A stretch of 64,000 nucleotides of DNA from Schistosoma mansoni. Its lineage: Eukaryota > Platyhelminthes > Trematoda > Strigeidida > Schistosomatidae. The translations under genes and the position numbers were made by a program. This document shows positions 45,901 to 55,411 of the stretch, piece by piece. The notes below the pieces were generated by a model that was not told where the DNA came from, ran no database searches, and saw nothing but the letters and a program-made list of their open reading frames with translations. Numbering within the stretch: position 1 is the stretch's first letter; the number at the start of each line of letters is the position of its first letter. The stretch is taken from assembly GCF_000237925.1 (NCBI RefSeq), contig NC_031497.1, positions 6,994,831 to 7,058,830 of the forward strand, given 5' to 3'.

Positions 45901-48295
45901 CTCAGTGTCCCTCGACACTAGCGTGCCTCCTCTTCTTTCGACAAAACTTCTCCAAGATTCTCTATTGAAGGAGGGTGTGATTGAGAAATTTACTACTATC
46001 TTTTCAGGTCTTTACAAAGATATCCCAGACGTACGTGTACACAAGCGCATCTCTTTACTGCTCCGAACAAAAATTAGCTAGATAGGATTGCCCAATTTAT
46101 CTGTCAATAAGTTCTGATGACGTTTCTTGAGTGAATCCCTGGTGTTAGTGTATATCTGGTATCAGGAGATAGGCTTTTCTATCTCAACTATATAATCATT
46201 ATTGTCTTACAGTAAAGTGACATGCAGGCCACGGAAATCGTATTAAATGAGTAGGCGATGAGCTCCCCGATGCATAATATGTGGTTTGCATAATAACGAT
46301 GCAAATTGCTTCTGCAAGACCGGTGCCTGCTCATTAATCACCTTTTGCAATGAGGTGTTGGAACTAGTCTAGAGATTCGCATGTCTTGTTAGATGTTGTT
46401 TTCGGTGGCCATATTCCAGATGAGGATAAGGTCTGAGGGCGTGTATTAGTACACAGCAATTAATAATTCTCGATGCGTTACAATCTTGATATATACTCTT
46501 TGATGAATTATTTGTGCTTAAAGCAAGTCCTTTGAGTTGTACATTGTTTTGCAACTCCGATCGACTGCAGAAGGTGAGAAAAATCAGGTTACAACATTTC
46601 AACATGGAATAAAGAATGGTGTTAGATTGAGACTCGTTGATCAACTAGGTCCCATTTGATCAAATTTTTAAGATCGTACAGCTTATTTGCTTACAAATTT
46701 TCTGAACATTGCTGAGCACATAAATAAATGTGTAATCTCCAACAGTTTTTTTGTTCCATACTTTAAGTAGTGAGATGCTTTTCCTAACCGACTAAAATTT
46801 GTCTTGGCTCCCATCTTAGACTGTATTATTTAATGCTTGCTATCCTTGCTTTTTTTTAAAAAAACAATTTGTGATTACGTAAGTTCATATAGTCTAATTT
46901 TTCCCAATATTATAATTTCTAATACACTAATTGATACGTTTTGTTGATTGAACGCTATACTCGGATCCTAAGCTAATCTTGTACCCCCAAGCTAGAACTA
47001 CACAGCGATTTGAACACGAGAGAAAAGACACAAAATATGCCGGAAGCACTTTACTCCAAATGTTCATTTATGTACAGAAAATATAGGGGTTTTTATAGGA
47101 TTTTAAAAGTCCTTGGGTTATCCTGAAAATTCTTAATACTACTAAACATAGTAGCAGTGTAGTAATTAGTCAATCAGAACCTCTACATGTGACTTTTCAT
47201 TTTCGCGATGTTTCTAGCAAAACTTCTAATCAAACGCTGATTGAATAAAATGCTCCTTAATGTTTCCTGAGCTTCTCATGTCTATTGCGAGAAATTTACA
47301 GGATCATCACTAATAAACTATTTGCTATAGATTAATCTGTTTTAATTTCACATTCATCTTAGATTGAAAGTGGACTTTCTAGCTATCGAAATAATATCAA
47401 CCAACCAATATGTTATCAATAATTATTAGTTGGCGCGATAAAAAGAATTAAATTCACTTATATTTTCAACATAGTAACTATTTTAAAATAAGAAATATTA
47501 TATTAATCTGTTTGCTTTTTTCCCCTTTTTTTGTAGACAAATAAAGATTATGAACATTCATTGATTATAAAACGTTTCTTATTTGAATTGGTTGATGCTT
47601 ATGGTGGTTTAGCTTATTTAGGCTTTATTTTAGCTGATCGTTTAGCATTACGTTCACTTTTATTAACAATGTTTGCTACTGATTCAATAAGACGTTTAAC
47701 ACTTGAATGTATTATACCATACATAATTTATCGATTTCGTGCATGGAAAGAGAAACAATCAATTGGTTTAATTAAACGTAATCAAAACACTGAGAAGCCT
47801 GTATATCAAATACGTGTTGAACGTGAATTATGCGCAGATATTTATGAATCATTTGATGATTATTTAGAAATGGTTTTACAACATGGTTATCTTGTATTAT
47901 TCGCTTATGCATCACCATTATTTATTACAATTTTAGCTATATTATGTACATTTCTTGAAATACATTTTGATGTATTCAAATTATTTTGGGTAACACAATG
48001 TCCTAAATCGAATTTATTACTTAGAGGACAATCTATATGGTTATTGCTATTAGGTATACAAGCTTGGTTATCTGTATTAACTAATGCTGGTTTATTAATA
48101 TCAGAAATTCATCGATTAGAAATGTTAACTGATGTGACAGCAAGCACTATATTTCTAATATTTGAACATTGTCTTATATTCATTGCTTTGTGTATACACT
48201 TTTTAATATCTGACATACCAGTTACTGTACGAGATGCTAGATTAGCTCGAGATTTCGCTAGAGCACGTTTGTTGAACCCTAAAAAAGATAATTAA
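30641..48295 (+). CDS. anoctamin (TMEM16 family, ANO8/ANO10 type), four exons
   Basis: Exons 30641-30995, 34329-35065, 44700-44903 and 47537-48295 join with matching phases to 684 aa. Anoctamins are multi-pass membrane proteins that act as calcium-regulated lipid scramblases or chloride channels; ANO8/ANO10-type members are mainly intracellular and may tether or scramble. Seen here: a soluble N-terminus (about 1-205), hydrophobic segments near 213-240, 255-275, 338-362, in exon 3 (YIPGVLHSLMVFVMNQMIF) and several in exon 4, plus the family's FHG, WENH, FDDYLEMVLQHGYLVLF and EHCLIF landmarks. Layout and spacing match human ANO10 (about 660 aa) more closely than ANO1. No stop or shift is seen. 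Intron 3 is a nest of retroelements. A missed small exon between exons 1 and 2 cannot be excluded, because the exon 2 acceptor has a weak polypyrimidine tract. Confidence 0.88.
31239..31761 (-). repeat. TAAA-tailed dispersed repeat, nearly complete, in anoctamin intron 1
   Basis: Read on the minus strand it begins GCACCCAAATGCCCTGG and ends in an AAATAAAT tail (TTTTATTTATTT at 31239-31250 on the plus strand). It matches 59751-60278 along its whole length, and pieces of it recur at 3519-3665 and 52414-52570. The tail suggests spread by target-primed reverse transcription, as for a LINE 3' end or a SINE. I cannot name the family, and I see no clear target-site duplication here. Confidence 0.75.
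32239..33125 (+). mobile_element. RTE-like family A, copy 4, 5'-truncated, in anoctamin intron 1
   Basis: Starts within the RT C-terminal region (IGSEVVGRVDNF, AYLGSLISPNG) and keeps an open frame until the 1-nt deletion near 32733 that gives GAAKPKHGISALSH and a stop at 32774. The 3' UTR and TGACTGACTG tail follow. AGATTTTA occurs at 32231-32238 and 33126-33133, a possible 8-bp target-site duplication. The 3' part is almost identical to copy 1. The rest of intron 1 (to 34328) has a faint minus-strand family A tail relic at 33545-33605. Confidence 0.87.
34329..35065 (+). CDS. anoctamin exon 2: first transmembrane segments
   Basis: The acceptor CAAACAG| restores the frame with exon 1 (G|CT TGG CTT GCC) and gives WLAELAIRSLVLSKAQIE, WTDRFSTLNVFP and then the first hydrophobic segment FYFVWMKSYCVYLTCPLVAG. 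It ends GAA|GTAAGT after LNME, as ANO10 has FDMEV there. Confidence 0.85.
35066..37799. other. anoctamin intron 3, left part, with an RTE relic
   Basis: Mostly AT-rich and unrecognised. At 36420-36600 (plus) a degraded family A fragment is readable: RSVLFYSCETF, then GLVVFDYRCLRK, aligning with RSVLLYGCETW and LLVFDHRCLRN of copy 3. Confidence 0.6.
37800..37990 (-). repeat. tRNA-derived SINE (SM-alpha type) with an intact hammerhead
   Basis: Minus-strand element. From its 5' side it shows an A-box-like TAGCTAAGTGCATAACG (37960-37976), a degraded B box GGAGTCGAGTTA (37922-37933), then the hammerhead at 37844-37890 and a short 3' part. The layout is that of the schistosome SM-alpha SINE-like family, which is transcribed by Pol III and carries a self-cleaving RNA. 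The ends are approximate. It lies inside anoctamin intron 3, antisense to that gene. Confidence 0.8.
37844..37890 (-). ncRNA. hammerhead ribozyme, type I, schistosome class
   Basis: On the minus strand: stem I arms ATCCAG and CTGGAT; core CTGACGA; stem II hairpin GTCCCAAATAGGAC; GAAA; a very short stem III (A-CG-CT-CG-U, three pairs and a 2-nt loop); then the cleavage site C at 37851 followed by CTGGATT. Every strictly conserved core base is present; the only change from the classic SM-alpha core is the free N7 position (CTGACGA for CTGATGA). It should self-cleave when transcribed, perhaps best as a dimer because stem III is so short, as known for this class. Confidence 0.88.
38113..39910 (-). 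mobile_element. RTE-like family A, copy 5: left arm of the inverted pair
   Basis: Minus-strand copy from the RT region to the (TGAC)n tail. Its coding sequence equals that of copy 6 nearly base for base, but a 25-nt tandem duplication (39288-39312 and 39313-39337) shifts the frame just after KALYSNTT, so RT motif B and the rest are out of frame with the N-terminal part. RT motifs on the downstream piece include LEYADDIVLFG. The upstream end at 39910 is cut off next to a fragment of another RTE family. Confidence 0.92.
39288..39337. repeat. 25-nt tandem duplication inside RTE copy 5
   Basis: Two adjacent identical 25-nt units (each starting AGTTGTGTTCGAG). Copy 6 has only one. It accounts exactly for the 25-nt length difference between the two arms (1798 and 1773 nt). 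Confidence 0.95.
39925..40165 (+). mobile_element. SR2-like RTE (family C), 3' end fragment
   Basis: Plus-strand C-terminus and tail of a second RTE family, aligning with 61300-61520: ATCATCAAACTG, then TGGAACCCTGAAGGGAA (WNPEGK), and CTATGCTCCTCCAC near the end. The frame is broken. It lies between the two arms of the family A inverted pair. Confidence 0.75.
40166..40834. other. spacer inside the inverted pair, nothing recognised
   Basis: Very AT-rich single-copy-looking DNA. It forms most of the loop between the two arms. Confidence 0.5.
40835..42769 (+). mobile_element. RTE-like family A, copy 6: right arm, with open RT frame
   Basis: The best preserved family A copy. The frame is open from about 40835 to 42419 (ATG at 40935 but homology starts earlier: LVKETSIRNP). 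It has all core RT motifs: GPDRLTPE, PVYKKGQKSSCDNHRGISL, LFLDLKAAFDSVDR (motif A), GVRQGCPLSPFLFN (motif B) and LEYADDIVLFG (motif C), then the TYLGSLISP and LGHVLRMPNHRLP C-terminal blocks. It copies element RNA at a nicked target. The endonuclease domain is missing, so it is 5'-truncated. Compared with copies 3 and 4 there is a 44-nt deletion between two GGTA tetranucleotides just after QTKTW, giving a TAG at 42417-42419; copy 5 shares it. The 3' tail is GTGACTGACTGA. Confidence 0.93.
42780..44040 (-). mobile_element. SR2-like RTE (family C), RT fragment
   Basis: Minus-strand fragment with several breaks. Readable blocks in order: GPDNGPPEALKSYMEV and QTDWIKGHLIRLPKKGDL (RT fingers, 43944-43732), LDFTDDLTLLSH (the FADD catalytic motif, here FTDD), then ETSVYLSIIVGE and KVRILNTNVRTFLLYTAETS. 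This is the pattern of the schistosome SR2 type. It has lost its 3' tail. Confidence 0.78.
44041..44699. other. anoctamin intron 3, right end
   Basis: AT-rich intron DNA with a long T/C-rich stretch before the exon 3 acceptor (TTTCTCACAG). A GGTTTGAACCTC near 44097-44109 resembles a B box but lacks a convincing SINE around it. Confidence 0.45.
44700..44903 (+). CDS. anoctamin exon 3
   Basis: 68 codons, phase 0: starts GFIVAEKSPWFH, then YIPGVLHSLMVFVMNQMIF and ends HLTEWENHC before GTTAGT. WENH is the landmark at which human ANO10 has TSWENHR. The open frame here is too short to stand out, but both splice sites and the homology are clear. Confidence 0.88.
44904..47536. other. anoctamin intron 4-side intron (between exons 3 and 4)
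   Basis: A 2.6-kb intron, GTTAGT to TTTTTTTGTAG. No mobile element or RNA gene is recognised. Confidence 0.5.
47537..48295 (+). CDS. anoctamin exon 4: C-terminal membrane domain
   Basis: 252 codons to TAA at 48293-48295. It opens TNKDYEHSLIIKRFLFEL, then has further membrane segments and the conserved FDDYLEMVLQHGYLVLF. LEIHFDVFKLF and FEHCLIFIALCIHF carry acidic residues where anoctamins bind calcium, though I cannot align each site with certainty. Confidence 0.9.
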   Translation, partial: TNKDYEHSLIIKRFLFELVDAYGGLAYLGFILADRLALRSLLLTMFATDSIRRLTLECIIPYIIYRFRAWKEKQSIGLIKRNQNTEKPVYQIRVERELCADIYESFDDYLEMVLQHGYLVLFAYASPLFITILAILCTFLEIHFDVFKLFWVTQCPKSNLLLRGQSIWLLLLGIQAWLSVLTNAGLLISEIHRLEMLTDVTASTIFLIFEHCLIFIALCIHFLISDIPVTVRDARLARDFARARLLNPKKDN

Positions 48296-50240
48296 TCGCA
48301 TGAAGATAGTGCACATGAATGTACGTATTACATAATTCACAAAGTTTAAAAGATCGTAATGTGATATATAAGTAAATGTTTTAGCTCTTTTCACCTACTT
48401 ACATTTATTAGTATTTTTTTGAATAAGTTGTATCTTGCTTAATATACTTTATACTTTTACTACATGAGATAGTAAATTTTGTAGACTTTTGTTTATACTC
48501 ACCAAACATACACAGTACTTTTCTTTTCAATGAATTGTTATTGAATGATATTTTGAACGTTTATCCATAAAAATCAATACAAAATATTTCTTTCCAATTA
48601 TCATCCAATGCATCGAAAATCAGTCACTTTTGATCCTAAGTTAGGGTTAGTTAGAGAACGGTCAAAATCTCAGTAGCATTTGTCAACTGTTTCTTCTTAA
48701 TCTTAAATATCTCAAAATTATGCACATCATACGATGTTGAGTTGTAAACTTGTAGATCTCTCACAAAGCATGTTACATTTAGACCACTAAGCTGGAGTCC
48801 ATCATCTTACATCTTTGACTTCAACCAATCAACTTAAAACAAACCACTTGTTCATGTTTAAAGTGTTGGGGACGTTAGGTCCCCAGAACTCACTTGTAAA
48901 GGTCCTAATTTCGTTATTTTACTCTGAAAATTCGAATTTTTTATGTTTTCGTGCCAAGAGACGTTTAGTTGACCTACATCTTACATTTCCCGCTCGAAAA
49001 TCCTTGACTGTCATTGGTTGACGGATTTTGTTTAGTACGCTCTTTTGTGGCTCTCCCAAGAGCGTTTCTATCATTGTATGAATAAGCTTGATTTGTGTGC
49101 TTAGTGACCTCGTATTTTCTGGGTGCTTGTAGAATACATTCTCTAGGCCTCATCAAGACTTCTTGATCTAGTTATCAGGGGCGGGAACAACGGATTAGAA
49201 TAGCCTATCGTGTCACTGTGTCATTGACCTTCGCTCCGTTTACCGAGTAAGGTGAACTCGTAATAGCACCAAGCATATAATAAAGGACAAACCATTTGAG
49301 GAGCATCGGTGGTTGTAATTAATTTCCCTATGTATTCAGATCTCTCCAAAATTAAAAGTGACTAAATAGTTTGCATATTTTTTGATGACAGAGATTTTAG
49401 TACTTTTTACATATATTATAATAGCTCAATTCGTTGGCAAAATCACTGAAGTTACAAAGCTGTTAATTACGTCATAGATACATTTTCAGAAGAATCAGTC
49501 ACAAATTGATTGAATCAAGATATTATTACGGCTGTAAATCTGTCATATTCAAAAGGTCTAACCAAGATGATATCACTTATCCATCAGTTAACAAATCATC
49601 AACCAACGAGCAAAATGCAGACTAAAAGCTAACAAATTTTTCTTCGCTTATATCTGTCATCAGATTATTGTGACACTAGTTAATGAAACGTACATTAGTT
49701 CCTGTTTTTCATATATCCTATCTAATTAACCTGAACACTTCAAATTAAATTTGTTTGGATACACTCCATTAATAAATTGAATTTTAGGTTGAAGATCTAC
49801 ACGCGTATTGTTGGCTTCAATGTTCCACCATTGTGAAAGAATTCATTGGTTATGATTTTTCGTTACTCTACGTTGCTTTAAACCAATTCTGCTTTCCCTT
49901 CTCTCTCTAAAACGCACGTACTCAAGTAGATATAGTTAGAAATTGTCTAATACAAAAGCCTTATATTCCTATATGTTATTCTTTCTTTCATATGTGTTGC
50001 TGACTAGATGTTTATTTTCACTTGTGGTTCTCTGTATTCTAGTTATTTTCCCACTTTATTGACGAAGTCAGTTCCAATGTTAAAGATATTATGCTATATA
50101 CAATTAGGGAATTTGAAAACATCAGATATAACTTCCTATATTCCCTTGCAAATGTTTTCGTTATATTTATCGAAATTGTTTGCATGACGAAAACTGATAA
50201 AACTCCACTTGAACCTCATACTATCAGATATATATTACAT
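48296..50240. other. 3' flank of anoctamin, with a possible solo LTR
   Basis: Mostly unrecognised. The stretch 48872-49250 differs in texture: it starts TGTTGGGGACG with a short inverted pair (GGGACGTTAGGTCCC), and is GC-richer than its flanks. It could be a solo LTR of BEL/Pao or gypsy type, but I find no matching copy in the window and no duplication at its edges. Confidence 0.3.
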
Positions 50241-50460
50241 AAACACGAATTTCAGCGAAGGGATCTCTTTTCAACGCATTTATTATCAAGCTGTACAATC
50301 GTATATATATATATATAAAAGTTTTGTTAAACTACTAATTCCGTGAGGAAATGTGAACACTAATAACCAAGATTATAATACTAGATTACGTAATACGAAT
50401 AATAACAATAGATTTAGTGAATAGAATAAGATGATTGAAATGTTTTGGTTACAATAATTA
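50241..50460 (+). repeat. left inverted terminal repeat of the PLE
   Basis: 220 nt, matching the reverse complement of 52009-52227. Contains CAAGCTGTACAATCGTAT and a short TA run. Its inner end meets RT coding sequence within about 12 nt. Confidence 0.92.
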
Positions 50461-50471
50461 AGGGAATTTGA

Positions 50472-51041
50472 AATCCACCATACCACCGAATAGCCCAGTG
50501 GTTAGCTGAAAAATTGGAACCAGTTAGAAGGCAAGTATCTAAATATTCTATTCATGATACTTTTCAATTTATTGATCGTATTAAGGATGTTAATACTTCC
50601 GGAAAACACATGTTCTCGCTTGACGTTAATTCTTTATTCACTAGTGTACCATTAACGGAAACGATTTGTTATATTTGTGAGTATATTGACTCTAACAACA
50701 TAGATCTAGGTATTCCAACTGAACACTTAAAAGAATTATTGTTACGTTGTACCTTTAATGTCCAGTTTAGTTTCAACAATGAAATATATCGACAAAGAGA
50801 TGGGATTGCATTAGGATCTCCATTAGGTCCAATTCTAGCAGACTGCTTCATGGCAAAACTAGAAAACAATCAACTCAGTTCAATGATAAATCGATTCCAA
50901 CTATACGTAAGATACATAGACGACACATTTGTCGTTTGTGACGATAATATTGATTTGGACGATATCTTACACTCCTTTAACTCATGCCACCCTTCCATAG
51001 ACTTTAGAAAGAGAGAAAGACCAATCAATCCCTTTTCTTGA
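50472..51041 (+). pseudogene. PLE reverse transcriptase, N-terminally truncated, frameshifted at its end
   Basis: About 190 codons in frame from AATCCACCATACCACCG onward. It covers RT motifs 1-5 including the YIDD catalytic box. The reading frame ends at 51041, past a frameshift around 51005-51020 where the sequence is A-rich; the neighbouring frame supplies the expected FLDV(H)L block of the family. Confidence 0.85.
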
Positions 51042-51849
51042 TGTACATCTATTGAGAAGAAGTAATGGTTCTTTGAAAAGATCTATCTTTAGAAAGCAAA
51101 CATGGAACGGCCAACTAACCAACTTCTATAGCTGGGTTCCGTTAAATAGAAAGAGAAATTTGATTCATTCTTTATGCTATCGTATACATCGGATATGTAG
51201 TACTGAATGCATTAACGAAGAACTCGAGTTCCTCAAGAAAACTTTGATGAAAAATGGCTACCCAGACCGATTCATAGAGAAGAATATGAATAGAAGTAGC
51301 GTCGATAGGAATCCTAGTTATTCAGTCACAAAGAAAAGCCTTTATATAAGTCTGGAATTTAAAGGTGATCGAACATCAGACATAATTAAAAATCGTTTAA
51401 CAACAACGATTAAAAGGACATTTAACGCTGCTAAATTACGAATAACCTTCACTAGTAAGAACTTATTCTCTGTGTCCCTAAAAGATAAGCTCCCGCGTTT
51501 GGTCGCCTCTATGTGCATCTACCAGTTCACCTGCTCTTGTGGAGCAAGGTACATCGGCCGTAGCCAACGCTCGCTTTCAACCCGGATACGAGAACATATA
51601 CCAGTTTGGTTCTACAATGGTGAAAGGAAAGCAGTTAGAAGTTCTATACTTGAACACTTAATCGACTGTAATCATTCGACGAATCCACAGTCTGATTTTA
51701 AGGTTGTTTATATGATTCGTTCAAATCTACCAAGATTTCTTCGTATCAAACTCTTAAAAATAGCCGAAGCTCTTACCATCCACGAGCTCAAACCAGAACT
51801 ATGTGTACAAAAGAAGTACGTTTTATCATTATCGTTACCATGGCCTTAA
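51025..51849 (+). pseudogene. PLE RT thumb and GIY-YIG endonuclease
   Basis: Continues the same polyprotein in another frame. FLDVHL near 51038 marks the end of the RT palm. Later come a linker, then the GIY-YIG core YQFTCSCGARYIGRSQRS with the catalytic Arg context STRIREH, and the usual ending LSLPWP. The endonuclease nicks target DNA. The domain itself looks intact. Confidence 0.85.
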
Positions 51850-52008
51850 TATTATTATTAGTATCATTCTATTATTATTATTATCATTATTATTATTATT
51901 ATTACTCCATTCCCTCTTTACTTATGATTTATATTCGCATTATTTTATTCATGAATACTCATCATATCATCTTAGTTATTTTACACCTCTATGACCTTTA
52001 ATGACCTA

Positions 52009-52227
52009 TAATTATTGTAACCAAAACATTTTAATCATCTTATTCTATTCACTAAATCTATTGTTATTACTCGTATTACGTAATCTAGTATTATAATCTT
52101 GGTTATTAGTGTTCACATTTCCTCACGGAATTAGTAGTTTAACAAAACTTTTATATATATGTATATACGATTGTACAGCTTGATAATAAATTCGTTGAAA
52201 GAGATCCCTTCGCTGAAATTCGTGTTT
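52009..52227 (-). repeat. right inverted terminal repeat of the PLE
   Basis: 219 nt partner of 50241-50460, from TAATTATTGTAACCAAAAC to AAATTCGTGTTT. A few mismatches and a small TA-run length difference. Confidence 0.92.
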
Positions 52228-52413
52228 TTAATTTTAATGTTTAAATGGGAATTATATGCCAATATATTACATAACCTATCGTGATTCATAACTAGACATA
52301 ACTTTATTTTAACTACATATTGAATAGAACAATATGTATTGAAATTATTGTCTGATAGATTCCTTGTACTATAAAGCTTGAAACATATAGTGAAGTCTCC
52401 AACCTATTTCACA

Positions 52414-52570
52414 ACCATGGTAACCGGTGATCAACGATTGCTACATACGCCATTTGTTCCCTCACGGTACTGTAGCCCATGTGCACCACTGGTTTGGAAT
52501 CAGGGTTCTCCAACTCACCTAGGTAGAATTTCCGCGTCCACAAACCCCGTTAAAGCGCCGGACCTTCGCT
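52414..52570 (-). repeat. fragment of the TAAA-tailed repeat
   Basis: Aligns with 31445-31605: CCATTTGTTCCCTCA, CCCATGTGCACCA, GGTTTGGAAT and AAAGCGCCGGAC on the plus strand. Both ends of the repeat are missing. Confidence 0.75.
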
Positions 52571-55303
52571 AAAATTTGTTTAAAAATGGTAGTTAATATT
52601 AAGTTGACATCAATAGAAGCTGCGAATACAAATCTGAGTAGTTCTCCGTTGCGTGAAATACGTAGTCTTCTCAGTAAGCGTAGTAGCAACAAAAGTATAG
52701 AATTTCATCACTGTGATAATAGTATATGACGTCATTCAAATTTCAATAAGTTTTTGAACTTGAACGATGCGAGCGAGAATGCCATCAATCATTACTCGTT
52801 CACGAATCATTGATTGATTAAAGTGTTCTCCCTTCACAGTACGATTCAAAGGGTATATACATTTAAACAAACTCTGGTTCTATGTGCTGACTAAAACAAG
52901 AGAAAATGTTTAGGCAAGCGCTATATTAGTTAACTACGGAATGTTGAGTATGTTTACAAAATTATGAAACCTTCATGTCTAATTAACCTACCAACTATTT
53001 TGCACGTCTTTACGTTGTGAATCTACTTTCCAAACTAAGCATAACACATGGAATCTCGTTTCATTATATCCTGATTATTGTGAATCGTACATATTTGATT
53101 ATAGAACAGTCACACAAATGTAAGATGCTTTGTGCACTTATGGTGAAGCCTCTAGTATATTTCACTACCATTTATTCTTCTTGCAATGAATTTGGCTTAA
53201 TTACTCTGACGACCATCAAATACACTTTGCATTGTTCGCTGCAAGTGGCGAAGCTACTTAACATTTTGATATCGTGTTCATTTCTAATTCCACAATCAGG
53301 TAATTGTAATAAGTTTATGCAACGAATAGTGAATGGAGAATAACAAGTATTATTACATTTGGCAGTTTCTTGGAGCGATAGAAGTGAAAGATTTAACAAG
53401 TTGGAAACACACAAAGATATGTACGAGTTACTTAGCGAAATAATTAGATAAGTGTCAATAAGATTAGTTTTCACCGATACGACTGCACAAGCATGGGGTA
53501 ACAATGAACACTGATAAACGTCAGTTAACAAATAAGTTCGTGTAGTTTCCTGATCAACTGGAAAGCACTCAGGGTGTTACACCGATTCCATGGGTTAGTA
53601 GAAGCCATTCAAAATTATTACTAACACTACCACTCGAATAATAAATAACCCAAGAATCTTGAACACATTGAATCGCATTGTTAGTGATCGCATTAAATTG
53701 GTCGAAACAATCTAGAACGTGGTAGATTTAGCCTGAGCATAATTATACTGTTTACCATACACAGATTCGTGGTCAATCAATCTCAAGGTTTTCTTGAGCG
53801 ATTCCCAACTTTGTCATTTTAGAGGAGTCTAGTCATTAGATAAAATAGGTATTTATTAATGACAACTGCTAACTACGAAATTTTATAAGTGTTAGTTCCG
53901 CTATACGCAAACGATGCCTTGAAGACACCATCGTTTAAGAATGCATCACTTACCATTTTGGCTCAACTTGAGTGAGTAAAGATTAAGATTCATAAAATAG
54001 GACAATCAACTCTGTCATATTCTAGGTGAAAACTCTTAAAACACCAAATCCATGAGAATAGTGAACACCATAACAGACGTTCTTTAAGAAAGTGAGAGAT
54101 GTTGTACGGACGTTTTTATATATATACACATATACATATAAATAATAAAAGCCAAAGCTGATTACCTAAATTTACGAAAAAATGTTTTAGATGAATTACA
54201 CAATACATTCATGACAGCTTCACAGTTCTTCTGTAAACTGATTAAATATACACACTAAAGGCGAACTTAACACAACAAGTAATAAATTATATAAGAGCAC
54301 AATTAAATAATTGAATATTAGCTTAATTATGACAGACTGATGAATGTTGTTTTTCAATAAAAAGAAAGGAATTACAGATAACTATGAGTTAAGTGAACAG
54401 ATAAACAAGAGAAAAATGCTTTATAAAAAGCTAATAGATCTTTAAAATACATGACAACATTTGTATGGGAAAAATATTCCCAATCCTTATTAGAAGGGGA
54501 ATTTTCTTTAAGTGGAAATCAAACAATAAAAATGATCAACAAAGGAATGCAGTCAATCAGCTGATAGTCGGACACGTAAAATCAAAGAATAACTATAAAC
54601 CCGTTGTGAATCTATTATAGGATTCATTCTTCACTGTCATTTCCCGACACTATTTATAATATTGATAAATAAATGTGAAATCCAGTTACTGTTATAATAG
54701 TAGATGCGATGTAAAGCCGTATACAAACAGAAAACTTTCGTATTTTCAGTAGAGGTGGATGATGTGATTATGTATACACTTCTTAATTTATGACCAATCT
54801 ACTCACACATTTTAATACATCCGTTTATGTAATACAGCAGAGGTATATTCATGAAGAATCTCAGTGAGAACAGAGTTAAAATGCGATGAAGCAAAAACAC
54901 ATCTACTAGTTAGCAAAAAGAGATTGTGTAAGGCCAACTGTGGGAATATGTACGCATATAGTTCAGCTTAACATATATATATATATATATATATCGCACA
55001 GGCTAAACACAAACTAAACAAGGACGAAATGATGACATGAAAATACACAACAAAAATACAAAACTTTTAAAAAGTGAAATACAGCAAGCAGTAGGTACAT
55101 AGACACATGTTATTGTTAATATGCAATGAAATATGAATTAAACAATGAAGGTATTAATAAGGAATAATAGTAAGAAATAAAATTGGAAAAAGACAGAGAT
55201 GTAGATTTCTTTCTTTTTTCTTGGTTGAATCGATACGAGGTATATATGTGACATTGACAAGAACTTATTTAACAGTATCATTACAACATATTAAAATTCA
55301 ATA
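52571..55303. other. 2.7 kb of AT-rich DNA, no features called
   Basis: No exon with splice sites, no retroelement domain. A (TA)n run lies near 54972-54995. The frames at 53017-53343 and 53172-53531 overlap on opposite strands, lack known motifs and look fortuitous. Confidence 0.4.
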
Positions 55304-55411
55304 TCAAACAAATTGTGGAGCATCTGGATCTGAAGAAGGAACAGGTATACCAGGATTATACAACAATGGACGCATATATCTAGCATTATCTATTGGATCG
55401 AATGCAAAAAC
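55304..55411 (-). CDS. candidate terminal exon of an unrecognised gene
   Basis: Minus strand. A good acceptor (TTTTCTTTTTAG) is followed by 35 codons, VFAFDPIDNARYMRPLLYNP then GIPVPSSDPDAPQFV, and TGA at 55304-55306. Proline-rich and protein-like in a region of otherwise random frames. It begins in phase 0, the phase in which the exon at 62332-62465 ends, so the two may be consecutive, with an intron of about 6.9 kb holding the retro-insertions. I do not recognise the protein. Confidence 0.5.
   Translation of the reverse strand, partial: VFAFDPIDNARYMRPLLYNPGIPVPSSDPDAPQFV

Larger units (their letters stand above)
50241..52227 (+). mobile_element. Penelope-like element with RT, GIY-YIG endonuclease and inverted terminal repeats
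   Basis: Inverted arms 50241-50460 and 52009-52227 enclose a plus-strand coding region. The RT starts directly at the inner arm end (PPYHRIAQWLAEKL) and has FSLDVNSLFTSVPL (motif A), DGIALGSPLGPILADCF (motif B) and YVRYIDDTFVV (motif C). After a frameshift near 51010 the frame continues at 51052 or just before (IPFLDVHLLRRSNGS) to the GIY-YIG domain (MCIYQFTCSCGARYIGRSQR, STRIREH) and stops at 51849. An (ATT)n run lies at 51846-51910. PLEs copy RNA into chromosome ends or nicks. The N-terminal part of the RT is missing, so the copy is 5'-truncated. Confidence 0.92.

Noticed and set aside
50485-50510. TAGCCCAGTGGTTAGCTG looks like a tRNA or SINE A box
   Set aside because: It codes for IAQWLAE, the normal start block of the PLE reverse transcriptase, in the correct frame. 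No B box follows.
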